60,470 nucleotides of DNA from Herbaspirillum sp. YR522 (GCF_000282575.1 NZ_AKJA01000037.1:1-60470); one strand, 5' to 3'. Positions 28,574 to 36,558 are shown, counted from the first letter of the stretch. Made by a program: numbers and translations. Notes: a model not told the origin generated them from the sequence alone.

Positions 28574-30607
28574 TCAGCTACTGCTGCTGGACAGGCTCGA
28601 CAGCTGCTGGGTCAGGTAACTCTGCGTGGACTGCATGCTCGCCAGCGTCACATTGAGCCTGTTGAACTGATTGGTGTAGGTGTCCTTCAAGGTCGACAAC
28701 CGCGCCTGCACTGCCGTCTGACGGTCCGTATTGATCTTCAGGCTGGCTTGCAGGCCATTGGTCTTGGTCGCAATGATGCCGCCATCGCCCAGGATACCTT
28801 CCATCAGCGTGTTGAGCTTGGTAACAATACCACCAGTGGACGAAAACAGGTTGTCGATCCCGGCGAAATTGGCCGACGAGGCAGTGGTCAACTTGGTATT
28901 GTCCAGCGCCAGCGTGCCGTCCTTCTGGAAGCTGATGCCGATGTCGGCCAGCGAGCTGATGCCGTTACCGCCGGTGACGCTGCCAAACAGCGTACTGCGC
29001 AGTTGCGACATGATGTTCTGCACCGACGATTCGCTGGCCAGCGGCGAAGAATTGGTCGATTCGCCCAGCGTGGTCGACGGCGTCTGCTTGGTCAGGCTGG
29101 CAATCGACTTGGCCAGCGTGTTGTAGGCCGTCACGAAGCTGGTGGCCGTGGTGGTGATGCCACTGGTGTCGTTGGCGACGTTGAGCGTGAACTTGTCGTC
29201 GGCAGTGGTGACCTTGGCCAGGTTGAAGGTCACGCCCGAGACGGCGTTCTCGACCTTGTTGCTGGCGCTGGTGACGACCACGCCGTCGATCGACATCTTG
29301 GCGTCCTGGGCTTTCATCAACTGGCCCATGGTGCCGCCGGTCAGGCCGGCGTAGTCGCTGGTGCCGGTGAGCGACACGGCACTGGTGCCGGCCGGGGTCA
29401 GCACCAGGTGATCGTTGGTACCGTCGTTGCTGATGCTGGCGGTGACGCCGGCGTTGGCGGTGTTGATGGCCTGCATGACGTCATTGAGGTCGATCGCGCC
29501 GCTGCCGTTGACATCGGTGGGGTTGATCGCCACCGTGCTGTCGCCCACCTTCAGGTTCAGGGTGCCGCTGGCATAGGCCTGGCCCGGGGTGACATTGGGC
29601 GAGGTGTACTTGCCGCTCGGGTCGAAACTGAACGCGGCGAAGTCCTCGGTGCCGGTGATGCGGATGGTATTAGTCGCGCCGCTGTCCTTGGCCGACACCA
29701 CCAGGTGGTCGTTGGTGCCGTCGCTGACGATGGTGGCGGTCACGCCGGCATCGCTGGAGTTGATCGCATCGCGCACGCCGGCCAGCGTGTTGGTGGCGGG
29801 CTTGATGACGGTGGTCGAGCCGTTGCCGGTCTTGATGGCCAGCAGCCCGTTTTCGAACTTGGTGGCCGGAGCGATCCCGGCCGAGCTGATCTTCTGCGCT
29901 TGCGCCAGTTGCGTCACGCCGATGGTATAGCTGCCGGAAGCGGCCTTGGAGGCGTCACGTGGCGCCTGCAGCTGGGTCACCGTGCTGGGCGTGCTGCTGT
30001 TGGGGTCGTAGGCCAGGTCGGACAGCGAATTGTTGGCCGTGATCTTGATCGTGTTGGCGGTGCCGCCGGTGTTCGATTCGAGCACCAGGCGCTCGCCACT
30101 GCCGTCCTTGACCACCGACGCGGTCACGCCTGCCTTGGCGGCGTTGATGGCGTCACGCACGCCCGACAGCGTGGCGTTGGCCTTGAGCGTGACGAAAGTG
30201 GGGGCGTTGGTGCCGACCTTGATGGCGATGGAGTCGCCTGCATTGAAGATGGTGCCGGCGGTAAAGCCCTTCGATTGCAGTTTCTGGGCCAGTATCTTGG
30301 TCGAGGTGTCGGTGTTGATGTCGGCCGTCAGCGGGTCGGTGGTCAGGCCGGTGCCGGTGCCGGCATTGCTGAGGGTGGCTTTCTGCGAGCTGAAGCTGGC
30401 CGAGGTCAGGGCCTTGATGGCGCTCTGGTAGGTCGACAGCGAACCCTTGAGGGTGCCATAGGCCGAGATCAGCGTGTTATAGCTGGTCGCCTGGTCCGTC
30501 AACGGGGTCAGTTGGGTGTTGGCCTCGGCCTGTACCAGCTTGCTGACCAGCGTGGCTACGTCGAGAGGGCCTGCGGAAGTGGAAATGGTACCGGTGGAAG
30601 TCGCCAT
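28574..30607 (-). CDS. fliD: Flagellar filament cap protein FliD (HAP2)
   Basis: Encodes 677 residues, longer than the 468 of E. coli FliD. FliD forms the cap that folds flagellin at the filament tip. The N-terminal D0 region (PLDVATLVSKLVQAEANTQL) and the C-terminal coiled coil (TYTNQFNRLNVTLASMQSTQSYL, shortened) are conserved. The central part has three flagellin hook IN motifs of the type AIN-AGVTA-DG---LVL near residues 153-177, 281-305 and 380-403. These repeats account for most of the additional length. The ATG at 30607 follows a purine-rich GGAGCAAAA. Confidence 0.95.
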   Translation of the reverse strand: MATSTGTISTSAGPLDVATLVSKLVQAEANTQLTPLTDQATSYNTLISAYGTLKGSLSTYQSAIKALTSASFSSQKATLSNAGTGTGLTTDPLTADINTDTSTKILAQKLQSKGFTAGTIFNAGDSIAIKVGTNAPTFVTLKANATLSGVRDAINAAKAGVTASVVKDGSGERLVLESNTGGTANTIKITANNSLSDLAYDPNSSTPSTVTQLQAPRDASKAASGSYTIGVTQLAQAQKISSAGIAPATKFENGLLAIKTGNGSTTVIKPATNTLAGVRDAINSSDAGVTATIVSDGTNDHLVVSAKDSGATNTIRITGTEDFAAFSFDPSGKYTSPNVTPGQAYASGTLNLKVGDSTVAINPTDVNGSGAIDLNDVMQAINTANAGVTASISNDGTNDHLVLTPAGTSAVSLTGTSDYAGLTGGTMGQLMKAQDAKMSIDGVVVTSASNKVENAVSGVTFNLAKVTTADDKFTLNVANDTSGITTTATSFVTAYNTLAKSIASLTKQTPSTTLGESTNSSPLASESSVQNIMSQLRSTLFGSVTGGNGISSLADIGISFQKDGTLALDNTKLTTASSANFAGIDNLFSSTGGIVTKLNTLMEGILGDGGIIATKTNGLQASLKINTDRQTAVQARLSTLKDTYTNQFNRLNVTLASMQSTQSYLTQQLSSLSSSSS

Positions 30608-30853
30608 CGTTTTGCTCCTGAATCCATGCGTTTCGCACAGCCTTGCATGCGAGCCGCGGTCAAGAGGGGCAGAAGGGCGCTCTCAAGGTCGGCGTCGATG
30701 CTTGATGACGCTGTGCGGGAAATTTAAATCCGTTATGAAATGGAGTACCGGACGCATCATATGTCGCGGCAGTGCCTGGCACATGATGTTATTCGCAGTA
30801 CTACAGTTCATACCAGACTTCAGTCAGTGACAGAGTGCTGGTAAGCCCAGACG

Positions 30854-31219
30854 TCAGGCTTTGTCGTTAAGCAACAGGCCGCGCATCTTCTCGATCGACT
30901 TCGATATGGCAATGGCTTCTACCGTCGGGATCTGCAGCAGGACCTTGTCGGTGTCGGTATCGATGACTTTGATGACCGTCTCACCCGTGTCCTTGTCTTG
31001 AGAGAAGTTCAGCGAAGTGTTGTTGCTGGCGGCGAAATCGTTGAGCTTGGCAACGGCCGTGTCAACTTCCTTCTGTTCGGGCTTTTGTTGTGTGGCGGCG
31101 GGTGTTGCCGTAATGGCAATGGTTGACGCTACTGGAGCGGACTGCGGCACCGGCGTCGGTAATGCGTAGGCAGTGCCCGAATCCCCTATAGCTGTATTAT
31201 TGATTGGGGTGATCGACAT
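30854..31219 (-). CDS. flaG: FlaG family flagellar protein
   Basis: Encodes 121 residues. FlaG is a small cytoplasmic protein linked to filament length control. The C-terminal half has the family pattern LNFSQDKDTGETVIKVIDTD followed by DKVLLQIPTVEAIAISKSI. The N-terminal half is Pro/Thr/Ala-rich and poorly conserved. The ATG at 31219 has a GGAAGGGAG ribosome binding site and lies 79 bases after the fliC stop, behind a strong hairpin. The 246-base gap before fliD shows no recognisable sigma-28 box. Confidence 0.88.
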   Translation of the reverse strand: MSITPINNTAIGDSGTAYALPTPVPQSAPVASTIAITATPAATQQKPEQKEVDTAVAKLNDFAASNNTSLNFSQDKDTGETVIKVIDTDTDKVLLQIPTVEAIAISKSIEKMRGLLLNDKA

Positions 31220-31244
31220 GATGTTACTCCCTTCCTTAATGGGA

Positions 31245-31278
31245 ACGTGCGGAGAATAATAATCTATTCTCCGCACGT
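31245..31278 (-). other. Perfect 14-base-pair hairpin between fliC and flaG
   Basis: ACGTGCGGAGAATA pairs perfectly with TATTCTCCGCACGT around a six-base loop. There is no T-run after it on the - strand. It starts 21 bases downstream of the fliC stop and could stabilise fliC mRNA, mark a processing site or reduce read-through into flaG-fliD. Confidence 0.75.
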
Positions 31279-31298
31279 CATCTAATCAGCGTAGCGGA

Positions 31299-32390
31299 TT
31301 AGCCTTGCAGCAGCGACAGAACCGACTGCGGCGACGCGTTTGCCTTCGACAACATCGCGGTACCAGCCTGTTGCAGAATCTGACCACGGGTCAGGTTGGC
31401 AGTTTCTGCGGCGTAGTCGGCGTCCATGATACGGCTGCGCGACGACGTGATGTTCTCGCTCGACACTTGCAAGTTGGCGATAACCGCGCTGAAACGGTTC
31501 TGCACCGCACCGAACTCTGCACGCTTGGACGACACCAGGCTGATGGCCTTGTCCAGGTTCTTGATTGCCTTCTGTGCATCGCTTTGAGCCGAAGGAGCGG
31601 CCACTGCCTTGTCCAGGTCCAGCTTGGCGCTGTCGATGGACTTTTGCAGGGTCACAGCCGACGAGGCCAGTGCGCTTGCCGACAGGGTCGAGCCGGTTGC
31701 GAACAGGTTGTCCAGCTTGGCCTTGGCCGAAGTGTAGGCGGCTTGCTTGGTGCTCACGCCGGAAGTGTCGCCCAGACCGATCAGGCCCTTGGCGCTGGTG
31801 CCGATGACGTCAGCGATGCTGCCATCGTTGGACAAGTCCGACAACGAGATGGTGATCTGGTCGTTGAGCTTGTTGTCGGTCACGTTGGCGCCGACTTGGA
31901 ACGACAGGCTCAGCGAAGCCTTGCCGCTGGCCGACGTCGAACCAACACCTGCGCTGGCGCCCGAACCAACACCGGTGAACAGGTTTTGGCCGTTGAACTG
32001 GGTGCCGTTGAGCACGCGGAAGACTTCATCCGACAGTTGCTTGTATTCGTCGTTGAGGGTCTTGCGGTCTTGTGCGCTGTTGGTGCCGTTCGAAGCTTGA
32101 ACAGCCAGCTCACGCATACGTTGCAGGTTGTCGGTAACGGTCGACAGTGCGCCTTCAGCGGTTTGCGCCAGCGAGATACCGTCGTTGGCGTTACGTTGTG
32201 CAACGGCCAGGCCCTTGACCTGGGCGTTCATGCGGTCGGCGATGGCCAGGCCAGCGGCGTCGTCCTTCGCGCTGTTGACGCGCAGGCCGGACGACAGACG
32301 TTGGATCGAGGTATTGAGCGACGATTGCGAAGTGTTCAGATTGCGTTGGGTGTTGAGCGACGCAATGTTGGTATTAATGACTGATGCCAT
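31299..32390 (-). CDS. fliC: Flagellin FliC
   Basis: Encodes 363 residues. Flagellin is the filament subunit. The N-terminal D0/D1 (MASVINTNIASLNTQRNLN, then LSSGLRVNSAKDDAAGLAIA) and the C-terminal D1/D0 (RGQILQQAGTAMLSKANA, then SVLSLLQG) are strongly conserved. The central variable region is short (about residues 175-265) and rich in Ser, Thr and Ala, consistent with a two- or three-domain flagellin. Serines and threonines there could be glycosylated, given the adjacent glycosyltransferase gene. Tandem sigma-28-like promoters lie upstream. Confidence 0.97.
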   Translation of the reverse strand: MASVINTNIASLNTQRNLNTSQSSLNTSIQRLSSGLRVNSAKDDAAGLAIADRMNAQVKGLAVAQRNANDGISLAQTAEGALSTVTDNLQRMRELAVQASNGTNSAQDRKTLNDEYKQLSDEVFRVLNGTQFNGQNLFTGVGSGASAGVGSTSASGKASLSLSFQVGANVTDNKLNDQITISLSDLSNDGSIADVIGTSAKGLIGLGDTSGVSTKQAAYTSAKAKLDNLFATGSTLSASALASSAVTLQKSIDSAKLDLDKAVAAPSAQSDAQKAIKNLDKAISLVSSKRAEFGAVQNRFSAVIANLQVSSENITSSRSRIMDADYAAETANLTRGQILQQAGTAMLSKANASPQSVLSLLQG

Positions 32391-32490
32391 GTTAATTCTC
32401 CTAAGATTTGAGACCGATGATACGAGTTTCAGTGCTTAACTTTGGTCTTCTACCCATGAGCCTCAGGCGTTTCAACCTCTGTTACTTGCT

Positions 32491-32517
32491 TTATCGGGCG
32501 GCCTTGGAAAAAGTTTA
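32491..32517 (-). promoter_or_regulatory. Sigma-28 promoter of fliC (copy A)
   Basis: On the - strand TAAACTTT (32517-32510), an 11-base spacer and CCCGATAA (32498-32491). Fourteen of 16 bases match the FliA consensus TAAAGTTT-N11-GCCGATAA. It is the nearest of three related boxes and implies a 5' leader of roughly 95 bases. Confidence 0.85.
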
Positions 32518-32535
32518 GGGCTTTTCACAAAAATC

Positions 32536-32562
32536 TTTTTCAGGGCCTTCCGAACTAAAACC
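32536..32562 (-). promoter_or_regulatory. Degenerate sigma-28-like repeat (copy C)
   Basis: On the - strand the spacer GGAAGGCC and following CTGAAAAAGATTT resemble copy B (GGAAGGCCGCCGAAAAAGG), but the -35 position reads GGTTTTAG and does not match FliA. It may be a decayed promoter copy. Confidence 0.4.
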
Positions 32563-32589
32563 ACGTGCTTTATGTACCAAGCAAATCCT

Positions 32590-32616
32590 TTTTCGGCGGC
32601 CTTCCTAAAAACTTTA
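32590..32616 (-). promoter_or_regulatory. Second sigma-28-like promoter upstream of fliC (copy B)
   Basis: On the - strand TAAAGTTT (32616-32609, exact consensus), an 11-base spacer, then GCCGAAAA (32597-32590, seven of eight). It lies exactly 99 bases upstream of copy A and shares the spacer sequence AAGGCC and flanking bases with it. Confidence 0.7.
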
Positions 32617-32700
32617 GGATTTTTTTCTGATGCAGGCGGGAAATTAAATTTCCCCATGGAATTGGAGTAGATCGGCGAAAAAAACGGTGCCCATATGACG

Positions 32701-32733
32701 ACAGCCGCCCGTTCCGGTGGAAGGGGCGGCTGT
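32701..32733 (-). terminator. Hairpin downstream of the TPR-glycosyltransferase gene
   Basis: Ten-base perfect stem ACAGCCGCCC with GGGCGGCTGT, 13-base loop, 19 bases after the stop. On the - strand a run of seven T follows only after about 17 bases, so it may terminate inefficiently or protect the mRNA end. Confidence 0.5.
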
Positions 32734-32752
32734 GTTGCAGGCCTGCGCGGGG

Positions 32753-34714
32753 TCAGGCGGCCTTGCTGTCGCGTAGGGCGGCCAGCTCGATGGCCATGCG
32801 TTCGATCACGGGTTCCCAGTTGTCGTCCTCGGTCTGGCGGAACAGGCGCATGTTGGGATACCAGGGCGAGTCGTCGCGATCGAGCAGCCAGCGCCAGTCG
32901 GGGGTGCGTGCCAGCAGGGTCCAGGTACGTCCGCCCAGCGCGCCCGCCAGGTGCACCACCGAGGTGTCGACGCTGATGACCAGGTCCATGTTGGCGATGG
33001 CGGCAGCGGTATCGGCAAAATCGTTGAATTGCTCGCCGATATTGAATACCGTCGTGCGGGGTGGCAATTGCTTCAAGTCCTCGGTCGGCTTGCCCTTTTG
33101 CAGCGAGAAGAAATCGATGCCGTCGAGGTCGAACAGGGGTTGCAATTTATGCAATGCAATCGAGCGGCGGCGGTCGTTGCCGTGCTCGGGGTTGCCGCCC
33201 CAGACGATGCCCACGCGCAAGCGGCGGGGGTCGGGCGACACCTCGGCCAGCCGCAGGCGCAGGCGTTCCCGCTCGGCGGGGTCGGCCGACAGGTAGGCCG
33301 GGGATGCGGGGATATCTTCCACCGTATCGGTGCCCAGCGCGTGCGGCAGGCTCATCAGCACATATGCGCAGTCGCAGGGTGGGATCGGGTCGGTCTCCCG
33401 CACCAGCGTGACGTCCGGTGAATACGTCTCGAACAGGCGGTACAGCGGATTCTTCACATGCAGCGCCACCCGCGCGCCGCGTTGCTGCAGCAGGCCCACG
33501 TAGCGCACGAACTGGATGCTGTCGCCAAAGCCTTGTTCGTGCAGCAGCAGGATGTATTTGCCGGCCAGCGAAGACACGCCGTCCCATTTGGGGATCAGGT
33601 TGAACAGCTTGTGGATGACGCGATAGACGTGGGTGCGCTCGCGCACGATCAGGCGGCTTTCGTGGTTTTTCCAGCCTTCCTTCAGGCGTCCATGCAACAA
33701 TTGTCCGAGTGACATGTTGTGCAACGCGGTGAGATAGGTTGGCTGGTTCTCGAGCGCCTTCTCGAAGTAGGACAGCGCTTCCATGGTTTTTCCCTGGTCG
33801 TGCAGCACCACGCCCAGGTTGTTATAGGTGAGGGCGTGGCGCGGGTCGATCTCGAGCGCCTTCTTGAACAGTTCCATCGCTTCGTCAATGCGCTGCTGGG
33901 TGGCGGCAATGCTGACGGCCAGGCGGGCGTAACTGTTGGGGTCCTTGGGCGCGATCTCGATGATCTGCTGGTAATGCTCGTGGGCCAGGTCGGGCTGGTC
34001 CAGTTTCAGGTAGGCATCGGCGATCTTGCTATGGGCGTAGGTATCCTTGGGGTCCATCAGCAAGGCGGTCTTGTGTGACTCCAGCGATTCCTTGTACATG
34101 CCCATCGCATAGAACGCTTCGCCCAGGGCGGTATGGGCCGGCGCAAAGCTGATGTCCAGCGCCAGCGACTTGAGGATGGTGGTGACCGCTTCGTCATAGC
34201 GCTTGGCATCGGTCAGGGCGCGACCCAGGTGCGACAGCGGGCCGGGTGCATCGGGCTCGCGTCGCACGGCGTCCTCGAAATAGGCGATCGAGGCATCCGG
34301 GTCATTCTTCTCGTGCAAGGCGTTGGCCAGCCCGATGCGGGCATCGCGAAACTCCTTGTCGATGGTGATGGCCTGTTCGTACAGCTTGATCGACTCGTCG
34401 ATGCGGTCCTGCTTCAGTACCGCATTGCCCAGGCTGGTGATGTACTCGGCGTTATACGGGTCGGCGCTGACGGCACGCCGCAGGTATTGCTCGGCGATCG
34501 CATATTGGCCTTCCTGCTGGGCGATCAGGCCCCGCGCGTTGTTGGCGAAGACCAGGTTGGGGGCGCGCTTGAGTACCGCCTCGCAAAGCTCCCGGGCCGA
34601 GTCCAGCTTGAGCTCTTCCAGAAAATCAAGGCAGGCCCGCACGTCCAGCAGGTCCTGCAATTGCGGCTTGCCCGTGGGCGGAGGTGGTTTGGGACTTCCC
34701 TTGCGCGTCGACAT
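32753..34714 (-). CDS. TPR-repeat protein with C-terminal glycosyltransferase-like domain
   Basis: Encodes 653 residues. About residues 40-370 form tandem tetratricopeptide repeats (for example FANNARGLIAQQEGQYAIAE, YNNLGVVLHDQGKTMEALSY). The C-terminal part (about 390-640) resembles the GT9/GT41-like fold found in TPR glycosyltransferases: LLLHEQGFGDSIQFVRYVGL, RRLRVGIVWGGNPEHGNDR and MDLVISVDTSVVHLAGALGG. Such enzymes often attach sugars to flagellin Ser/Thr. Position just upstream of the fliC promoters supports a flagellin-modifying role, which is inferred. No signal peptide, so it should be cytoplasmic. Confidence 0.85.
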   Translation of the reverse strand: MSTRKGSPKPPPPTGKPQLQDLLDVRACLDFLEELKLDSARELCEAVLKRAPNLVFANNARGLIAQQEGQYAIAEQYLRRAVSADPYNAEYITSLGNAVLKQDRIDESIKLYEQAITIDKEFRDARIGLANALHEKNDPDASIAYFEDAVRREPDAPGPLSHLGRALTDAKRYDEAVTTILKSLALDISFAPAHTALGEAFYAMGMYKESLESHKTALLMDPKDTYAHSKIADAYLKLDQPDLAHEHYQQIIEIAPKDPNSYARLAVSIAATQQRIDEAMELFKKALEIDPRHALTYNNLGVVLHDQGKTMEALSYFEKALENQPTYLTALHNMSLGQLLHGRLKEGWKNHESRLIVRERTHVYRVIHKLFNLIPKWDGVSSLAGKYILLLHEQGFGDSIQFVRYVGLLQQRGARVALHVKNPLYRLFETYSPDVTLVRETDPIPPCDCAYVLMSLPHALGTDTVEDIPASPAYLSADPAERERLRLRLAEVSPDPRRLRVGIVWGGNPEHGNDRRRSIALHKLQPLFDLDGIDFFSLQKGKPTEDLKQLPPRTTVFNIGEQFNDFADTAAAIANMDLVISVDTSVVHLAGALGGRTWTLLARTPDWRWLLDRDDSPWYPNMRLFRQTEDDNWEPVIERMAIELAALRDSKAA

Positions 34715-34826
34715 CGATGATTTCCTTGCTCTTATTTAGTGTGCCGCCTGGCCCTTCGGGCCGGACACAATCCGATAGCCTGCATGATATGTGGCAACGC
34801 ATCGGAGTGAAAGTGCGAACAGAAAG

Positions 34827-34863
34827 CAAAAATCCCCGTTTCACGCGCAAGCGCGACGGGGAT
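34827..34863 (-). terminator. Intrinsic terminator of lexA
   Basis: Stem ATCCCCGT with ACGGGGAT enclosing a smaller CGCG hairpin, followed on the - strand by TTTTTGC. It lies 41 bases after the lexA stop. Confidence 0.85.
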
Positions 34864-34904
34864 CGGGGGGGGGCGGCAAGCGTGTCGCCGCAAAAACCAG
34901 TGGC

Positions 34905-35558
34905 CTACCAGCTGCGCAGCAGCCCCACGGCCAGGCCCTCGAGGGCGAAGTCGTCGGCGCCAGGCATGACGATGATGGGCTCGAAGTCGGGATTCTCGGG
35001 GAGCAGGGCGATCCCCGAGCCGGTCTTCTGGTAGCGCTTGACGGTGACGTCGTCGCCCAGGCGGGCCACCACGATCTGTCCATTGCGGGCCTGGTCGGCC
35101 TTCTTGACGGCCAGGATGTCGCCGTCGAGGATGCCTGCGTCGCGCATCGACATGCCGCGCACCTTGAGCAGGTAGTCCGGGCGCGAGGCGAACAGGGCCG
35201 GGTCGACCTGGTAGTTCTTTTCGATGTGCTCCTGAGCCAGGATGGGCGAGCCGGCGGCCACGCGACCCACCAGCGGCAACGTCAGCTGCATCAGTGCGGG
35301 GTGGGGCAGCGCCATCTGGTTGCCCAGGTTGATCCCCGTGGAGCCGCCTTCGCGCAGGCGGATACCGCGCGAGGTGCCCGGCGAGATCTCGATGGCGCCC
35401 TTGCGGGCCAGCGCCTGCAGGTGCTCTTCGGCGGCGTTGGCCGAGCGAAACCCGAGCTCGGCGGCGATCTCGGCGCGCGTGGGAGGGAAGCCGGTGTTTT
35501 CGATGGCGTTCTTGATCAGGTTGAGGATCTGTTCCTGGCGCGCGGTCAGCTTGAGCAT
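34905..35558 (-). CDS. lexA: SOS response repressor LexA
   Basis: Encodes 217 residues. LexA represses SOS genes and cleaves itself when RecA filaments form. The N-terminal winged helix-turn-helix (residues 1-70) has [20 protein letters not shown]. The self-cleavage site is Ala102-Gly103 in RVAAGSP, and the Ser-Lys dyad is Ser137 (GMSMRDAGI) with Lys153 ([10 protein letters not shown]). Two LexA boxes upstream indicate autorepression. It is monocistronic, with its own terminator, and is transcribed away from the rpsF operon. Confidence 0.97.
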   Translation of the reverse strand: MLKLTARQEQILNLIKNAIENTGFPPTRAEIAAELGFRSANAAEEHLQALARKGAIEISPGTSRGIRLREGGSTGINLGNQMALPHPALMQLTLPLVGRVAAGSPILAQEHIEKNYQVDPALFASRPDYLLKVRGMSMRDAGILDGDILAVKKADQARNGQIVVARLGDDVTVKRYQKTGSGIALLPENPDFEPIIVMPGADDFALEGLAVGLLRSW

Positions 35559-35565
35559 GTTGGAG

Positions 35566-35586
35566 GCCTTTTTCGGGTAAAAAGGC
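35566..35586 (-). other. Hairpin in the lexA leader overlapping the ribosome binding site
   Basis: Perfect 8-base stem GCCTTTTT with AAAAAGGC and a five-base loop. On the - strand the 3' arm holds AAGG, eight bases before the lexA ATG, so folding would mask the ribosome binding site. Confidence 0.55.
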
Positions 35587-35601
35587 TGTTTGTATGAACA
35601 G
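35586..35601 (-). promoter_or_regulatory. LexA box 1 (promoter-distal to -35)
   Basis: CTGTTTGTATGAACAG fits the CTGT-N8-ACAG LexA consensus exactly and lies 28 bases before the lexA start. Confidence 0.9.
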
Positions 35602-35602
35602 T

Positions 35603-35618
35603 CTGTATTTTTATACAG
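35603..35618 (-). promoter_or_regulatory. LexA box 2 overlapping the lexA -10 region
   Basis: CTGTATTTTTATACAG fits CTGT-N8-ACAG and is a near-perfect palindrome. On the - strand a TTGACA -35 box (35636-35631) lies just upstream and TATAAA (35615-35610) lies within the LexA box, so binding would block the promoter. It is one base from box 1. Confidence 0.92.
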
Positions 35619-35751
35619 TTACATTCTTTGTGTCAACGGCAACATGACGTCGACCACCGGCGGCAATGCGTCTTATATAGATAATGTTCGGTCGAACCGG
35701 GTAGCCGAAGGCCATCTGTGGTCGCCGCGCCTCGCCTGGCGTGTCATTTCA

Positions 35752-35780
35752 TTGCGGTGTCGCCTCGTTTCGAGTATAGT
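35752..35780 (+). promoter_or_regulatory. Probable sigma-70 promoter of the rpsF operon
   Basis: TTGCGG, a 17-base spacer, and TATAGT. This gives a leader of about 65 bases before rpsF, matching strongly expressed ribosomal protein operons. Confidence 0.55.
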
Positions 35781-35796
35781 TGCCGGCTTTCCTCTT

Positions 35797-35824
35797 CCCA
35801 CACCCGTCTTGACGCCGGGGTGGG
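35797..35824 (+). promoter_or_regulatory. Candidate S6:S18 regulatory hairpin in the rpsF leader
   Basis: CCCAC(A)CCC pairs with GGGGTGGG, with an unpaired region that contains CCG (35815-35817). The S6:S18 complex is known to bind a CCG-containing bulged stem in rpsF leaders. The resemblance is by eye only. Confidence 0.35.
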
Positions 35825-35853
35825 CGTCTGTCAATAGTCCACAAGGAGTCTAC

Positions 35854-36219
35854 ATGCGTCATTATGAAATCGTATTTATCGTCCATCCGGACCAAAGCGA
35901 GCAAGTTCCGGCGATGATCGAGCGCTACAAGGGCATCGTCACCACTCGCGGCGGCAAGGTGCACCGTGTCGAAGATTGGGGCCGTCGTCAATTGGCCTAT
36001 CAGATCCAGAAGCTGGCCAAGGCACACTACGTCTGCCTGAACATCGAAGTCGACAGCGAAACGCTGGCCGAAATCGAAACCGGCTTCAAGTTCAACGATG
36101 CAGTCCTGCGTCACCTGACCGTCAAGACCAAGAAGGCCGAAACCGGTCCTTCGCCAATCCTGAAGGCAGTGCAGAAGGAAGACGCGGCCAAGACCCGCAC
36201 TGAAGCACCGGCAGCCTAA
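35854..36219 (+). CDS. rpsF: 30S ribosomal protein S6
   Basis: Encodes 121 residues. S6 binds S18 on the platform of the small subunit. The sequence begins [19 protein letters not shown] and contains [21 protein letters not shown], family hallmarks. The C-terminal tail is rich in Lys, Ala and Glu, as usual. I chose the ATG at 35854 with an AAGGAG ribosome binding site; the open frame runs upstream but has no conserved residues there. It is first in rpsF-priB-rpsR-rplI. Confidence 0.98.
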   Translation: MRHYEIVFIVHPDQSEQVPAMIERYKGIVTTRGGKVHRVEDWGRRQLAYQIQKLAKAHYVCLNIEVDSETLAEIETGFKFNDAVLRHLTVKTKKAETGPSPILKAVQKEDAAKTRTEAPAA

Positions 36220-36558
36220 TTGCCAGTTGCGATAGAAAGCACCAGCGGCACCAGCGCCCATGCAGAAAACCAGCTTCAAGTAACCGCCTTGCTGGCCGAA
36301 CGCGATGTATTGCGTTACACACCGGCCGGTATTCCGATCGTGACTGCGAGATTGCAGCACCAGTCGGAACAGGTGGAAGCGGGTATGAAGCGCCAGGTGG
36401 AGTTCGACATGGCGGCCATGGCCGCCGGGGAAATCTCCGGTCGACTCAATCGGGCAGCGTTAGGTGGCACGTTCCGGTTCACCGGTTTTCTGGCCCGCAG
36501 GAATCGCAACAGCAAGAGCGTCGTGTTTCACATCGTTGATTTTGATCTGATCGGTTGA
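36220..36558 (+). CDS. priB: Primosomal replication protein PriB (N)
   Basis: Encodes up to 112 residues. PriB is an OB-fold single-stranded DNA binding protein of the replication restart primosome. The core reads NQLQVTALLAERDVLRYTPA, then GIPIVTARLQHQSEQ and later FRFTGFLARRNRNSKSVVFH, typical of beta-proteobacterial PriB. The only obvious in-frame start is TTG at 36220, directly after the rpsF stop; no in-frame ATG or GTG precedes the conserved core. The true start is uncertain, and coupling to rpsF translation is likely. Confidence 0.88.
   Translation: MPVAIESTSGTSAHAENQLQVTALLAERDVLRYTPAGIPIVTARLQHQSEQVEAGMKRQVEFDMAAMAAGEISGRLNRAALGGTFRFTGFLARRNRNSKSVVFHIVDFDLIG

Noticed and set aside
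28508..30727. 739-codon + strand open frame opposite fliD
   Set aside because: Antisense shadow of fliD; Gly/Val/Arg/Gln-rich with no recognisable domain or ribosome binding site.
30608..30853. Search for a sigma-28 or sigma-54 promoter before fliD
   Set aside because: TGGCAC occurs at 30777-30782 on the + strand, but no matching second box is at the right spacing on the strand that would drive fliD; no FliA consensus was found.
32472..32657. 61-codon - strand open frame upstream of fliC with an internal repeat
   Set aside because: The repeat in the peptide comes from the repeated sigma-28-like promoter sequence, and the frame runs through the promoter itself. No ribosome binding site is evident.
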